DNA from: Veillonella nakazawae
Lineage (GTDB): Bacteria > Bacillota > Negativicutes > Veillonellales > Veillonellaceae
Direction: 5' to 3'
Length of the DNA stretch: 64,000 bases
NCBI RefSeq assembly: GCF_013393365.1
Contig: NZ_AP022321.1
Location: 1,150,001-1,214,000, forward strand
Shown in pieces: positions 17,707 through 26,729 of this stretch (position 1 is the stretch's first letter; the number at the start of each line of letters is the position of its first letter). The notes beneath the pieces are model-generated. The model searched no databases, was not told where the DNA came from, and saw only the letters and a program-made list of their open reading frames with translations. Both the position numbers and the translations under genes were made by a program.

Positions 17707-18244
17707 ATAATGCCTCATATTTCTGTTGATACTGTAAAACAGCTTTTACATAGCTACGTGTTTCTGGAAATGGTATAGTATCAACCATGCCATTCCATTT
17801 ATTCTCATTAAGCCAGGATTCAACATGGCCACGTCCCGCATTATACGCAGCTAACGCCTGCACCTCATCGCCATTAAATTCTTTTAACAAATGGCCTAGA
17901 TACCATGTTCCTAACTCGATATTTGTTTCAGGCTCTTTTAGCTGACGATCTGTATAATTACCATGACCAACTTGTTGAGCAACCCAACGTGCTGTATCTG
18001 GCATGAGCTGCATCAATCCAAGAGCACCTGTTTCAGACTCAGCAGTATTCTTATATTTGCTTTCAGCTAAGATAACACTAGCCACCAAGGATGGTGGAAC
18101 CTGTTCCTTCTCAGCTGCAGCCATCACTACATCTCTATAGTTAAAGGGGTACGCCACTTGACGCGCTAAAGGATCATCTAAATGAGTAAAATAAAACCAC
18201 CCAAGTACGACGCACGATAACGCCGTTGCCGTTGCACGTTTCAT
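17690..18244 (-). CDS. Lytic transglycosylase (Slt/MltC-type catalytic domain)
   Basis: 184 residues. A hydrophobic N-terminal segment (about 7-20, ATALSCVVLGWFYF) acts as signal or anchor. The catalytic domain has E61 in the ES motif (VILAESKYKNTAES), GLMQLMP (76-82) and AAYNAGRGHVESWL, as in soluble lytic transglycosylase-like proteins. It cleaves the MurNAc-GlcNAc bond of peptidoglycan. It is a minimal version without the large superhelical domain. Downstream it overlaps an unknown gene by 17 bp. Confidence 0.9.
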   Translation of the reverse strand: MKRATATALSCVVLGWFYFTHLDDPLARQVAYPFNYRDVVMAAAEKEQVPPSLVASVILAESKYKNTAESETGALGLMQLMPDTARWVAQQVGHGNYTDRQLKEPETNIELGTWYLGHLLKEFNGDEVQALAAYNAGRGHVESWLNENKWNGMVDTIPFPETRSYVKAVLQYQQKYEALYGNDY

Positions 18245-18392
18245 AAATCCCCCTTTCTACATATAACTACTATAACATTTACCATAATCTAGCTGTAACC
18301 AAATGCTAGGATACTATAATACTAAATTTCATGGGCTTATTATACCATTTAATACTATTTTTTATATACTAATTTTGACACATCTATTGTTA

Positions 18393-19007
18393 TTATTGAG
18401 GTTTTTGTAAAAGCAGCTCTAGACGGTCACTCCAAATTGTATCTAATTGTGTGGTCAAAGCCTGAGGCGTACCATTGTTATCAATGATTACATCTGCATA
18501 GACACGTTTATCATCAAGCCGCATTTGACTATTAACACGAGCAAGAGCATCCTCTCTCGTATATCCATTGCGACTCATTAAACGTTCAATTTGAGTCGTT
18601 TCATTCACATATACGAGCCACACCTCATCCATCATGGTAAACCACTCCCCCTCTATGAGTAATGGAATATCATAGATTAAAATCGGTGTATTAACCGATT
18701 CATATTGAGATGTTTGTTCCAAAATACGATTGCGTATATGTGTTTTTAGACATCCATTTAACAATTGTCGTTTTTCTTCATTGTGAAAGACAATAGCGCC
18801 CAATGCTTCACGATTTAATGTACCATCATCATGCAATACATTAGAACCAAAGGCATCCACAATTGCTTCTAAACCTTCAGTACCAGGCTCTACTACCTCA
18901 CGAGCGACGATATCTGCATCGATATAAGGTATCCCTTTGTCCTTAAAATAGGTAAGGACTGTACTCTTGCCCGATGCAATACCACCAGTTAATCCTATTT
19001 TAAACAT
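18393..19007 (-). CDS. coaE: Dephospho-CoA kinase
   Basis: 204 residues. P-loop GGIASGKS (8-15), DADIVAREV (about 31-39) and the lid region RNGYTREDALAR are typical of CoaE. It phosphorylates dephospho-CoA in the last step of coenzyme A synthesis. It lies 39 bp after polA, a frequent pairing in Firmicutes. Confidence 0.95.
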   Translation of the reverse strand: MFKIGLTGGIASGKSTVLTYFKDKGIPYIDADIVAREVVEPGTEGLEAIVDAFGSNVLHDDGTLNREALGAIVFHNEEKRQLLNGCLKTHIRNRILEQTSQYESVNTPILIYDIPLLIEGEWFTMMDEVWLVYVNETTQIERLMSRNGYTREDALARVNSQMRLDDKRVYADVIIDNNGTPQALTTQLDTIWSDRLELLLQKPQ

Positions 19008-19046
19008 ATATGCCTTCTATTTTTAATAAGCTAATATAAAAAACTA

Positions 19047-21668
19047 TTATTTAACTAACGCCCAATTTTCCGCATGATGTACATCTACAATAAGAGGTAC
19101 TTGTAACTCCACAACAGATTGCATAGTCGTACGTAATAATTCTTCTACTGCTTCTAATTCAGAATTGACCACTTCTAATACAAGTTCGTCATGTACCTGT
19201 AATAAAAGACGAGATGTAAAGTTTCCATCTTCTAGCTTTTTCTCGACTTGGTTCATAGCCAACTTGATAATATCAGCAGCTGTGCCTTGAATTGGTGTAT
19301 TCATTGCCGTACGTTCTGCAAAGGAGCGACGGTTAAAGTTACGGCTGTTAATATCAGGCAATTCACGTTGACGGCCGAACATAGTACGAACCTTACCAGT
19401 TTCATGAGCTTCTTGAACCATGCGATCCATATACTCTTTAACCTTCGGATAACGGCTAAAGTATAAATCAATATAGTTTTTAGCTTCACCCCGTGTAATA
19501 CCGAGGTCACGAGACAAGCCAAAATCAGAAATACCGTAAATGATACCGAAGTTAATCGCCTTCGCATGGGAACGCTCTTCACTCGTAACATCCTCTTGAG
19601 ATTTTCCTAGTACCTCCGCAGCAGTAAAACGGTGAATATCCTTGCCGTCAACGAAGGCTTTAATTAAAGCCTCATCGCCAGACAAGTGAGCTAAGATACG
19701 CAACTCAATTTGAGAGTAATCGGCACTGACCAAAGTATCGTACCCTGCACCTGGATAGAATAAGGCACGAATTTCTCTACCCTTTTCAGTACGGACAGGA
19801 ATATTTTGTAAGTTAGGGTCAGAAGAGCTAAGACGTCCTGTTGCGGTAACCATTTGATTAAAGGTCGTATGAATACGCTTAGTCTTATCATTAATAAGAA
19901 CCGCCAAGCCTTCACAATAGGTAGATACTAATTTTGCTACTGAACGGTATGCCAAGATTTTCTCTACAATCGGACTTTCATGACGAAGCATATCAAGTAC
20001 TTCTGCATCAGTAGAATAGCCAGTCTTAGTTTTCTTAATGATTGGTAAGTTCATCTTTTCAAACAAGATAACACCCAATTGTTTAGGCGAGTTAATGTTG
20101 AAAGTTTCCCCTGCGATATCGTAAATCTCTTGCTGTACTTGTGCTAGTTCCTCTTTAAAACGAGCCGTAGTTTCAGCTAATTTTTCTGTATCAATATAAA
20201 TGCCATTTTTCTCCATTACTACTAAAGTATGAATCAATGGCAACTCAATTGTTTCATATAGAGACCAAAGCTCTTCACGGCGTGCAGATTCACAAGCTAC
20301 TTCGTTCATAGCGAGTAAAGCTTTTACCATAGATACGCATTCTACATCTACACTACCACTAGCAATGCTTGGCACGGAGAAACGTTCCGTTAAATATAGA
20401 TAACCATAGTTAGTACGCGTAGGATCTAACAAGTACGCAAGAAGAGACATATCATGGACACGAGCAGTTTTATCATCGTTAAATAAAGAAATCTCGGCTG
20501 GTGCATCTTCACCAAAGGCTTCAATAATCTCTTTAGTTTGAGTAGTAACGATAGCATTTGCCCCTTGTAAAACCGCTAATACAGCTTTAGTATCATCTGT
20601 TTTTACAATAGTATCACCATTAGATAAATACACATTCGTTACTGTTCTAAATGGGGTTTTACCATCTAGCACAACATGTATTGCCACCGTTTTATCTGTA
20701 TAGAAATCAGAGGTTAAAGCCTTAGCATCTGCTAAATCATCTAGAGAAATTTCCTCTTGTGGAGCAAATAAAGAACCAGGATCACCAAAATCAGCTTCCT
20801 CTCCGCCCATTACTTGTACGATACGAGGCGTTAATTTAGTAAATCCCAAGGTTTCGAATAAAGGCTGTACCTCAGAGGTATGGAAATTTTGTACAAAATC
20901 TTCAACCTTGTAAGATAAGTCCATATCTGTCTTAATGGTTGCCAATTCACGAGATAAAAATGCTAAGTCTTTATTTTCTACGAGTCGCTCTTTTAATTTC
21001 TTACCGGAAATATCTTCGATATGGTCATATACGGACTCAAGATCACCGTATTCTGTAATCAATTTAAGAGCCGTTTTTTCTCCTACACCTGGTACACCTG
21101 GAATATTATCAGAGGAATCACCCATAAGGGCTTTCATTTCGATAACCTTATCAGGACCATAGCCATAGAGTTCTTCCATGTTATCAAGAGTAACCTCTAA
21201 CATATCAGAAATACCTTTTTTAGTTAAGAACACGTGACTATGCTCTGTAACGAGCTGGAGATTATCGCGGTCACCAGTAATAATTTGAACAGCCATCTCT
21301 GATGTACCAAATTTCTTACTTAAAGATCCTAGAATATCGTCCCCTTCAAAGCCTTCTTCTTCAATAACACAAATACCTAAAGCTTTTAATACATCTTGAA
21401 TAAGACTAAACTGTGGACGTAAATCCTCTGGTGCATCTGGACGATTGCCTTTATATTCGCTGTACATTTCAGTACGGAACGTCTGACGACCTTTATCAAA
21501 AGCTACTGCAATATAATCAGGATTAATTTCTTCATACAATTTGATGAGCATTGTTAAAAAACCATACACCGCATTCGTTGGAGTCCCCAAAGCAGACTTC
21601 AACGGTGGTAATGCAAAAAATGCACGGAATAACAAACTACTGCCATCTATAATCATTAATTTTTTCAT
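19047..21668 (-). CDS. polA: DNA polymerase I
   Basis: 873 residues. An N-terminal 5'-nuclease domain (about 1-290, AFDKGRQTFRTEMYSEYKGNR; GDSSDNIPGVPGVGEKTA) is followed by a 3'-5' exonuclease-like domain (about 320-490) and the polymerase domain with motifs A (SADYSQIELRILAH), B (RSHAKAINFGIIYG) and C (LLLQVHDELVLE). The exonuclease-like domain lacks the DxE catalytic pair (the segment reads TVAIHVVLDG), so proofreading is probably absent, as in Bacillus Pol I. It begins the polA-coaE group. Confidence 0.96.
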   Translation of the reverse strand: MKKLMIIDGSSLLFRAFFALPPLKSALGTPTNAVYGFLTMLIKLYEEINPDYIAVAFDKGRQTFRTEMYSEYKGNRPDAPEDLRPQFSLIQDVLKALGICVIEEEGFEGDDILGSLSKKFGTSEMAVQIITGDRDNLQLVTEHSHVFLTKKGISDMLEVTLDNMEELYGYGPDKVIEMKALMGDSSDNIPGVPGVGEKTALKLITEYGDLESVYDHIEDISGKKLKERLVENKDLAFLSRELATIKTDMDLSYKVEDFVQNFHTSEVQPLFETLGFTKLTPRIVQVMGGEEADFGDPGSLFAPQEEISLDDLADAKALTSDFYTDKTVAIHVVLDGKTPFRTVTNVYLSNGDTIVKTDDTKAVLAVLQGANAIVTTQTKEIIEAFGEDAPAEISLFNDDKTARVHDMSLLAYLLDPTRTNYGYLYLTERFSVPSIASGSVDVECVSMVKALLAMNEVACESARREELWSLYETIELPLIHTLVVMEKNGIYIDTEKLAETTARFKEELAQVQQEIYDIAGETFNINSPKQLGVILFEKMNLPIIKKTKTGYSTDAEVLDMLRHESPIVEKILAYRSVAKLVSTYCEGLAVLINDKTKRIHTTFNQMVTATGRLSSSDPNLQNIPVRTEKGREIRALFYPGAGYDTLVSADYSQIELRILAHLSGDEALIKAFVDGKDIHRFTAAEVLGKSQEDVTSEERSHAKAINFGIIYGISDFGLSRDLGITRGEAKNYIDLYFSRYPKVKEYMDRMVQEAHETGKVRTMFGRQRELPDINSRNFNRRSFAERTAMNTPIQGTAADIIKLAMNQVEKKLEDGNFTSRLLLQVHDELVLEVVNSELEAVEELLRTTMQSVVELQVPLIVDVHHAENWALVK

Positions 21669-21872
21669 AATACACCTCGCTTAATTCTATCCTTTATTAT
21701 AACATAAGGGAGCTAAGTAACTTTTAAAATCAAAATAAATAACTAATTACAACACTAGCAAATATATTAATAATCTTGATTTCATAAAACAGACTTATAT
21801 GCTATAGTTAAATAACAATAGAAAATGTTTTATACTTCATATTAACAAGGAAAATATTGGGCTGAAAAGTCC

Positions 21873-21901
21873 TTGCGTATCAATATGTGGTATGATATAA
21901 T
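21873..21901 (+). promoter_or_regulatory. Promoter of rpsT
   Basis: TTGCGT (21873-21878), 17-bp spacer, TATAAT (21896-21901). The leader to the start codon is about 35 nt. Confidence 0.75.
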
Positions 21902-21941
21902 CATTCAGGTATAAGAAACGATTTTTAAGGAGGTGACTCAA

Positions 21942-22202
21942 TTGCCAAACATTAAATCCAGTATTAGAAGCGTAAAAACGGATGCTGAACGTCGTGCGAA
22001 AAACGCCGCTGTAAAATCTCAAATCCGTACAGCAAGTCGTAAAACCGTAGAAGCTGTTCAAGCAGGCGCAGTAGAAGAAGCAAAACAAGCACTTGTTCAT
22101 GCTACTAGCGTAATTGATAAAGCAGCCTCCAAAGGTGTACTTCATAAAAACACTGCAGCTCGCAAAAAATCCAACCTTGCAGCTAAAGTAAACGCTTTAT
22201 AA
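21942..22202 (+). CDS. rpsT: 30S ribosomal protein S20
   Basis: 86 residues starting at TTG (21942), set by AAGGAGG 8 bases upstream; an in-frame GTG at 21933 is too close to that site. The sequence MPNIKSSIRSVKTDAERRAKNAAVKSQIRT and the C-terminal VIHKNTAARKKS-like block (GVLHKNTAARKKSNLAAKV) are typical of S20, which binds 16S rRNA near its 5' end. The unusual TTG start is common for rpsT, where it serves autoregulation in enterics; that role here is only inferred. Confidence 0.95.
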   Translation: MPNIKSSIRSVKTDAERRAKNAAVKSQIRTASRKTVEAVQAGAVEEAKQALVHATSVIDKAASKGVLHKNTAARKKSNLAAKVNAL

Positions 22203-22219
22203 TTTTAAAAGCAAGTAAG

Positions 22220-22254
22220 ACAGTCTCTCGGATTTCCGTTGAGGCTGTTTTTTT
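22220..22254 (+). terminator. Terminator of rpsT
   Basis: ACAGTCTC (22220-22227) pairs with GAGGCTGT (22241-22248) with one wobble, followed by seven T. Confidence 0.75.
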
Positions 22255-22339
22255 ATGCCCTTTTTTATATAATGATTGTTTCGTTTTTTATACAGTTATA
22301 TTTTATTACACCCTATGGGCAGATTAGAGGACTATTACT

Positions 22340-24544
22340 ATGAGAACACTATTATTAATGCGTGGTGCTCCTGCTAGTGGTAAGTCTCAGTGGATTCGTG
22401 ACAACAATCTTGAGGCTTACACCTTAGAAGCCGATCATTTCCGTATGCTATTACGCAGCCCTTCCCTTGGTGAAAACGGCTGGTATATTTCACAAGAGGA
22501 TAATGGTCCGGCCTGGGAACTCCTATTAGATTGCTTAGAGAAACGAATGAGCAATGGCGACTTTGTCGTTTTAGATGCTACCCACACTACATCTAAAGCT
22601 GTTAATGCATATAAAGAATTGCTTAACAAATATAAATATACTGTATATTACTACGAACCAGATACCTCATTAGAAGAATGTTTAGCTCGTAATGCTACAC
22701 GAACAGATTACAAACGAGTACCTGAGCAAGTTATACAACGCATGCACAAGATGATTAAAACAACTACATTACCAAAATTTTGTAGGAAAATAAATTCTAT
22801 CGATGAAATCAACAATTACTTTACTGTAAATTTAACGAATCGATATGAACGAGTGCGTGTCATCGGTGATATTCACGGCTGTTACACGGCATTACAACAA
22901 GCTATCACTCCATGGGATGAAAAAACACTGTATATCTTTTGTGGCGACTATTTGGAGCGCGGTATTGAAAATAAAGAAATGATGTACGAAATGATGCGTC
23001 TTAGTACATTGCCTAATACGATTATGTTGGAAGGTAATCACGAACGACATATTGCAAACTTTGCATTCAATTCAAACTTAGATCATTCCAAACGATTTAT
23101 GAAAGAAGTAGTGGCACCTATCGTAAAAGATATGACGAAAAAAGATGTAGAATCACTTCAACGAGAATTACGCCTCTTTTATAAATCACTTCGTCAATGC
23201 TATCCTTTCAGCTTTCATGGCAAAAAATATTTAGTATCCCATGCTGGTCTTTCCTATGTACCTAACATGACCTTTATAGCTACCTCTACCTTTATAAATG
23301 GTTTTGGAGCTTACGAAACAGATATTGCTAAAATATATGATACAAATTATGAAAAAGGAATGTGTCAGGACTTTATTCAAATTCATGGTCATCGCGGTGT
23401 TCCGGATGGTAAATGTTCCTTCTGCTTAGAAGGAGAAGTAGAGTTTGGTGGAGAACTCAAATACATTGATATTACTGCAGATGCTTTTACTAAAAATGGT
23501 ATTAAAAATGATGTGTACGATAAAGAGTACATGCGCCATGAATACCAAAACATGACACAACATGTCATTTTCACGCAAAATGAAGATATTAATATTTTAG
23601 GTAATTCTAAATTAGTAAAAGTAAAAAAATGCTCCCCTAACCTATATTCCTTGAACTTTACCTCACGTGTATTCCACAAACGATTATGGAATGAAAATAC
23701 AGTACAGGCTCGAGGGTTATTTGTTGATCGCATGACAGGAGATGTGAAATTACGTAGTTATAATAAATTCTTTAATCTCAATGAACGACCAGAAACTGAG
23801 TTAAATAATTTAGCTAATACTCTCTCCTTCCCTGTAGAAATTCGAACTAAAGAAAATGGATACCTCGCTATTCTTGGTGTTATTAATGATGAGTTAGTCT
23901 TTGCTTCTAAATCTACTACAGAAGGTATGCACGTAGATCTGTTTAAAAATTTATTCCAAAAACTACCTACAAGCTTACAAGAAGAAATCAAAGAGTTATT
24001 AAAACGTAATAGCTGTTCTATGATGTTTGAAGTCATTAGTCAAGAAGATACACATATTATAAAATATGACCAAGACCATCTTTATGTACTTGATATGATT
24101 CAAAATACGTTAGATGTAAATGGCAAGCATATTGATGTATCTTTCTCTAGGGAGCGACTAGCAGAACTAGATTCCATCCTTAAAAAGTATGACACTCAGT
24201 TAATATCTATTGTAAAAACAATTCAACAAGTTAATACAATGGACGAACTGAATAGCATCATAAATAAGGAACTTAATTCACATCATGAGTCTGAAGGATT
24301 TGTACTAGTTGATAGCAATGGCTTTATGACAAAATTTAAAGGTCCTTATTATAATACTTGGAAGCACCGACGTAACCGGATTCTAGAACCATATCAACAA
24401 AATGGTAAAATTCCTTACGAAAACTGTAAAAACGAAGATGATAGAAAATTTGCAGATTTCTTGAGTACACTAGAATATGATGTAGTTTGTAAATCCACCT
24501 TACTAAATATAAAAGAAATGATGGAGCGTAAAGGCTTGCTATAA
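22340..24544 (+). CDS. Polynucleotide kinase-phosphatase-RNA ligase, three-domain RNA repair enzyme
   Basis: 734 residues in three parts. Residues 1-165 are a P-loop 5'-kinase (GAPASGKS, 9-16; VVLDATHTTS; lid arginines RNATRTDYKR). Residues 170-380 are a calcineurin-like phosphoesterase with all metal motifs (GDIHG 176-180, GDYLERG 202-208, GNHE 232-235, SHAG 300-303, HGH 349-351). Residues 440-734 resemble a T4 Rnl1-like ligase: ARGLFVDRMTG and KFFNLNE precede motif I K504-E-N-G, then FEVIS (563-567), EGFVLVD (652-658) and KFKG (665-668). Together these could heal 2',3'-cyclic-phosphate/5'-OH RNA breaks and seal them. Bacterial Pnkp has the same order but needs Hen1, and no hen1 is adjacent. 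The start follows AGAGGA. It is monocistronic on the plus strand, with an IS200 copy 29 bp past its stop. Domains are seen; substrate (perhaps cleaved tRNA) is inferred. Confidence 0.88.
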   Translation: MRTLLLMRGAPASGKSQWIRDNNLEAYTLEADHFRMLLRSPSLGENGWYISQEDNGPAWELLLDCLEKRMSNGDFVVLDATHTTSKAVNAYKELLNKYKYTVYYYEPDTSLEECLARNATRTDYKRVPEQVIQRMHKMIKTTTLPKFCRKINSIDEINNYFTVNLTNRYERVRVIGDIHGCYTALQQAITPWDEKTLYIFCGDYLERGIENKEMMYEMMRLSTLPNTIMLEGNHERHIANFAFNSNLDHSKRFMKEVVAPIVKDMTKKDVESLQRELRLFYKSLRQCYPFSFHGKKYLVSHAGLSYVPNMTFIATSTFINGFGAYETDIAKIYDTNYEKGMCQDFIQIHGHRGVPDGKCSFCLEGEVEFGGELKYIDITADAFTKNGIKNDVYDKEYMRHEYQNMTQHVIFTQNEDINILGNSKLVKVKKCSPNLYSLNFTSRVFHKRLWNENTVQARGLFVDRMTGDVKLRSYNKFFNLNERPETELNNLANTLSFPVEIRTKENGYLAILGVINDELVFASKSTTEGMHVDLFKNLFQKLPTSLQEEIKELLKRNSCSMMFEVISQEDTHIIKYDQDHLYVLDMIQNTLDVNGKHIDVSFSRERLAELDSILKKYDTQLISIVKTIQQVNTMDELNSIINKELNSHHESEGFVLVDSNGFMTKFKGPYYNTWKHRRNRILEPYQQNGKIPYENCKNEDDRKFADFLSTLEYDVVCKSTLLNIKEMMERKGLL

Positions 24545-24573
24545 TTAAATAAGAAATATACTTCTATAAAGTA

Positions 24574-25325
24574 ATCATAACCACCCGTAGAACGGGTGGT
24601 TTGCTCTGACCCTATAAGGGTCTTTCTCTAGTGGTGGCCCTCTAAAGAGGGCATTGAATGATCTGACAACCACTCTATTACCACTGGCTGACCCCTACTC
24701 GGGGGCTTTTATTTTGCCTATTTTACTGGCTCACCCGTAAACGGGTCGGTATATTCTTTAAAGTTTAATGTATCTTGCGCTATATCCTCTTGTTGTTGAT
24801 TGCGAATATACTCTTTTATCGCTCCTTCATATCGTCCTACCGTATCCACATAATATCCTCTACACCAGAAATGTCTATTTCCATACTTATATTTTAAATT
24901 TGCGTGTTTATCGAATATCATGAGGCTACTTTTACTTTTTAAATATCCCATAAAACTCGATACGCTTAAATGTGGTGGTATCGTTACTAGCATATGAATA
25001 TGATCCGGACAGCATTCCGCTTCTATTATCTCTACATTTTTTCTCTTACATAAATCTCGTAAGATTTTACCTACATCAGCTTTTATCCGACCGTAAATTA
25101 TTTGTCTTCTATACTTTGGAGCAAAAACAATATGATATTTACATCTCCATTTACTATGTGATAAGCTTTTTACGTCATTCATTGACATTGAACCTCCTAT
25201 GTTGAAATGTTGTGGTTGCCAGACCAACTTCATTCTATCACTAGGAGGTTCTTTCCTTTTCTCTAAGAATTTTTTACCGACCCCCAGTTTAACTGGGGGT
25301 TTAGTCATGCCTATTCGGCGTACAA
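24574..25325 (-). mobile_element. IS200-type insertion sequence, copy 1
   Basis: About 752 bp, bounded by where it stops matching copy 2 (27639-28390). It carries only tnpA, with no tnpB. The end downstream of tnpA holds a row of short GC-rich hairpins (CACCCGTAGAACGGGTG, GACCCTATAAGGGTC, GCCCTCTAAAGAGGGC, CCCCTACTCGGGGG). The upstream end has a CCCCCAGTTTAACTGGGGG hairpin. No target duplication or terminal inverted repeat is expected for this family. It abuts the T run of the deoB terminator. Confidence 0.9.
24718..25188 (-). CDS. tnpA: IS200/IS605-family Y1 transposase TnpA (copy 1)
   Basis: 156 residues from the ATG at 25188, which follows AGGAGG; the frame is open further upstream only through the IS end. 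The HUH pair is H63-I-H65 (PDHIHMLV), and the catalytic tyrosine is Y127 (GAIKEYIRN), the same number as in the studied IS608 enzyme. Y1 transposases cut and join single-stranded DNA at hairpins at the IS ends. The gene looks intact, so the element may be active. The protein is identical to that of copy 2. Confidence 0.93.
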   Translation of the reverse strand: MSMNDVKSLSHSKWRCKYHIVFAPKYRRQIIYGRIKADVGKILRDLCKRKNVEIIEAECCPDHIHMLVTIPPHLSVSSFMGYLKSKSSLMIFDKHANLKYKYGNRHFWCRGYYVDTVGRYEGAIKEYIRNQQQEDIAQDTLNFKEYTDPFTGEPVK

Positions 25326-25328
25326 AAA

Positions 25329-25363
25329 AACGATCAACTTATGATGTACATAAGTTGGTCGTT
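25329..25363 (-). terminator. Strong terminator downstream of deoB, touching the IS copy
   Basis: A 15-bp stem with one wobble (25329-25343 with 25349-25363, loop ATGTA), followed on the minus strand by seven T that run directly into the upstream end of IS copy 1. It probably ends the NUDIX-deoB transcript. Confidence 0.75.
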
Positions 25364-25390
25364 CTTTATGATGTAACTAACTATTTTAAA

Positions 25391-25432
25391 GATACTACCA
25401 GTTAAAACTATTTATTTTTAACTGGTAGTATC
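25391..25432. repeat. Dispersed 17-bp-arm palindrome, copy A
   Basis: GATACTACCAGTTAAAA (25391-25407) and its perfect complement TTTTAACTGGTAGTATC (25416-25432) flank an 8-base loop, CTATTTAT. The same arms, with a different 8-base loop, occur at 56795-56848. It lies 103 bp past the deoB stop. Confidence 0.85.
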
Positions 25433-25535
25433 TCATATATAGCATATTATTTTGTTATTTTGAAATTATATCAGTGTCGTACATAGGTAATAATATAGAT
25501 TCTGAACCTAAAAGTACAAAAAACATATTAGAAAA

Positions 25536-26708
25536 TTATTTACTAAGTTTCTCTAAGAATGATGTTCCAATGCCCCATTGTTTCAGACCAAAGTTTTCTA
25601 ATATAGTTTCCCCAATATCAGCAAAGGTTTTTCTATCGCCAAGGTCTATGGGGCCATCAATACGTGGACTATAACCAAGAATTGGTACTAATTCACGAGT
25701 ATGATCGGTTCCCTTCCAAGTTGGATCGTTTCCATGGTCAGCGGTGATGAGTAGTAAATCGTCATCATTCAGTAATTGCAATAAGCCGCCTAGTTGGTAA
25801 TCAAAGTCCTCAATAGCCCGTTTGTATCCATCTACATTTCTGCGATGACCATATAAGCTATCAAATTCAACAAGGTTAACCATCATTAGTCCATGCTCAA
25901 AAGAGGAGCCAAGTAAGTATGGAACAATATTCATGCCATGGGAATTAGTCTTTGTTGGATAGCTTTCATCCCATCCTACATGGGCATAAATATCTCCGAT
26001 TTTCCCAACGGCTACGGTTGGTACACCTGCATCTTGTAACTCTTGTTGTACCATCTTTTTCTCTGGCATACGACTATAATCATGACGATTTGAGGTACGT
26101 ACAAAACTGCCAAGCTCACCTACGAATGGACGAGCGATGATACGGCCTACATAATAATCACCAACGCAAACCTTATCACGGGTAATTTGACATATACGAT
26201 ATAGTTCCTCTAGAGGGATCACATCCTCATGGGCGGCAATTTGAAATACAGAATCTGCCGAGGTATATACAATAGGCTTACCTGTTTTGATGTGCTCTGC
26301 TCCCAGACGCTCAATAATTTCTGTCCCAGATGCAACTTCATTACCTAAATAACCATATCCCGTTTCCTTTGTGAAAGTATCCATTAATTCTTTTGGAAAA
26401 CCTTCGTAAAAGGTTGGGAATGGAACGGTAACAGGATGCCCCATCATCTCCCAATGACCACTAGTCGTATCTTTACCAGTACTGAGCTCAGCCATGCGGC
26501 CAAAAGCACCTTTAATGCTTTCACCAGTATCAGAAATATCAGCAATTTGATCTAAGCCAATAGATTTTAAATTAGGACAATGAATCTGACCAGCCGTCGA
26601 TTCAATATGACCTAATGTATTAGAACCTTCATCACCAAATTTTGTAGCATCAGCAGCATGACCGATACCAACAGAGTCCATAACTAATAGGATAATTCGT
26701 TTAAACAT
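25536..26708 (-). CDS. deoB: Phosphopentomutase
   Basis: 390 residues, full length. It has the alkaline-phosphatase-superfamily metal site near the N-terminus (LLVMDSVGIGHAAD) and the later ITADHGNDPTWKGTDHTRELVP. It interconverts ribose (or deoxyribose) 1- and 5-phosphate in nucleoside salvage. It lies 21 bp after a NUDIX ADP-sugar hydrolase that also yields ribose 5-phosphate, so the two make a small pentose-phosphate salvage operon. The pair is flanked by two direct IS200 copies. Confidence 0.95.
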   Translation of the reverse strand: MFKRIILLVMDSVGIGHAADATKFGDEGSNTLGHIESTAGQIHCPNLKSIGLDQIADISDTGESIKGAFGRMAELSTGKDTTSGHWEMMGHPVTVPFPTFYEGFPKELMDTFTKETGYGYLGNEVASGTEIIERLGAEHIKTGKPIVYTSADSVFQIAAHEDVIPLEELYRICQITRDKVCVGDYYVGRIIARPFVGELGSFVRTSNRHDYSRMPEKKMVQQELQDAGVPTVAVGKIGDIYAHVGWDESYPTKTNSHGMNIVPYLLGSSFEHGLMMVNLVEFDSLYGHRRNVDGYKRAIEDFDYQLGGLLQLLNDDDLLLITADHGNDPTWKGTDHTRELVPILGYSPRIDGPIDLGDRKTFADIGETILENFGLKQWGIGTSFLEKLSK

Positions 26709-26729
26709 ATATCCTCCTATTACGTAATA

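Noticed and set aside
24972..25205. 77-residue plus-strand frame inside the IS, repeated at 28037-28270
   Set aside because: It is an antisense shadow of tnpA, duplicated only because the IS is duplicated.
25189..25308. N-terminal extension of the transposase through the IS end (MTKPPVKLG...)
   Set aside because: It translates the structured IS terminus, lacks a ribosome-binding site, and is absent from the third element; the AGGAGG supports the later ATG.
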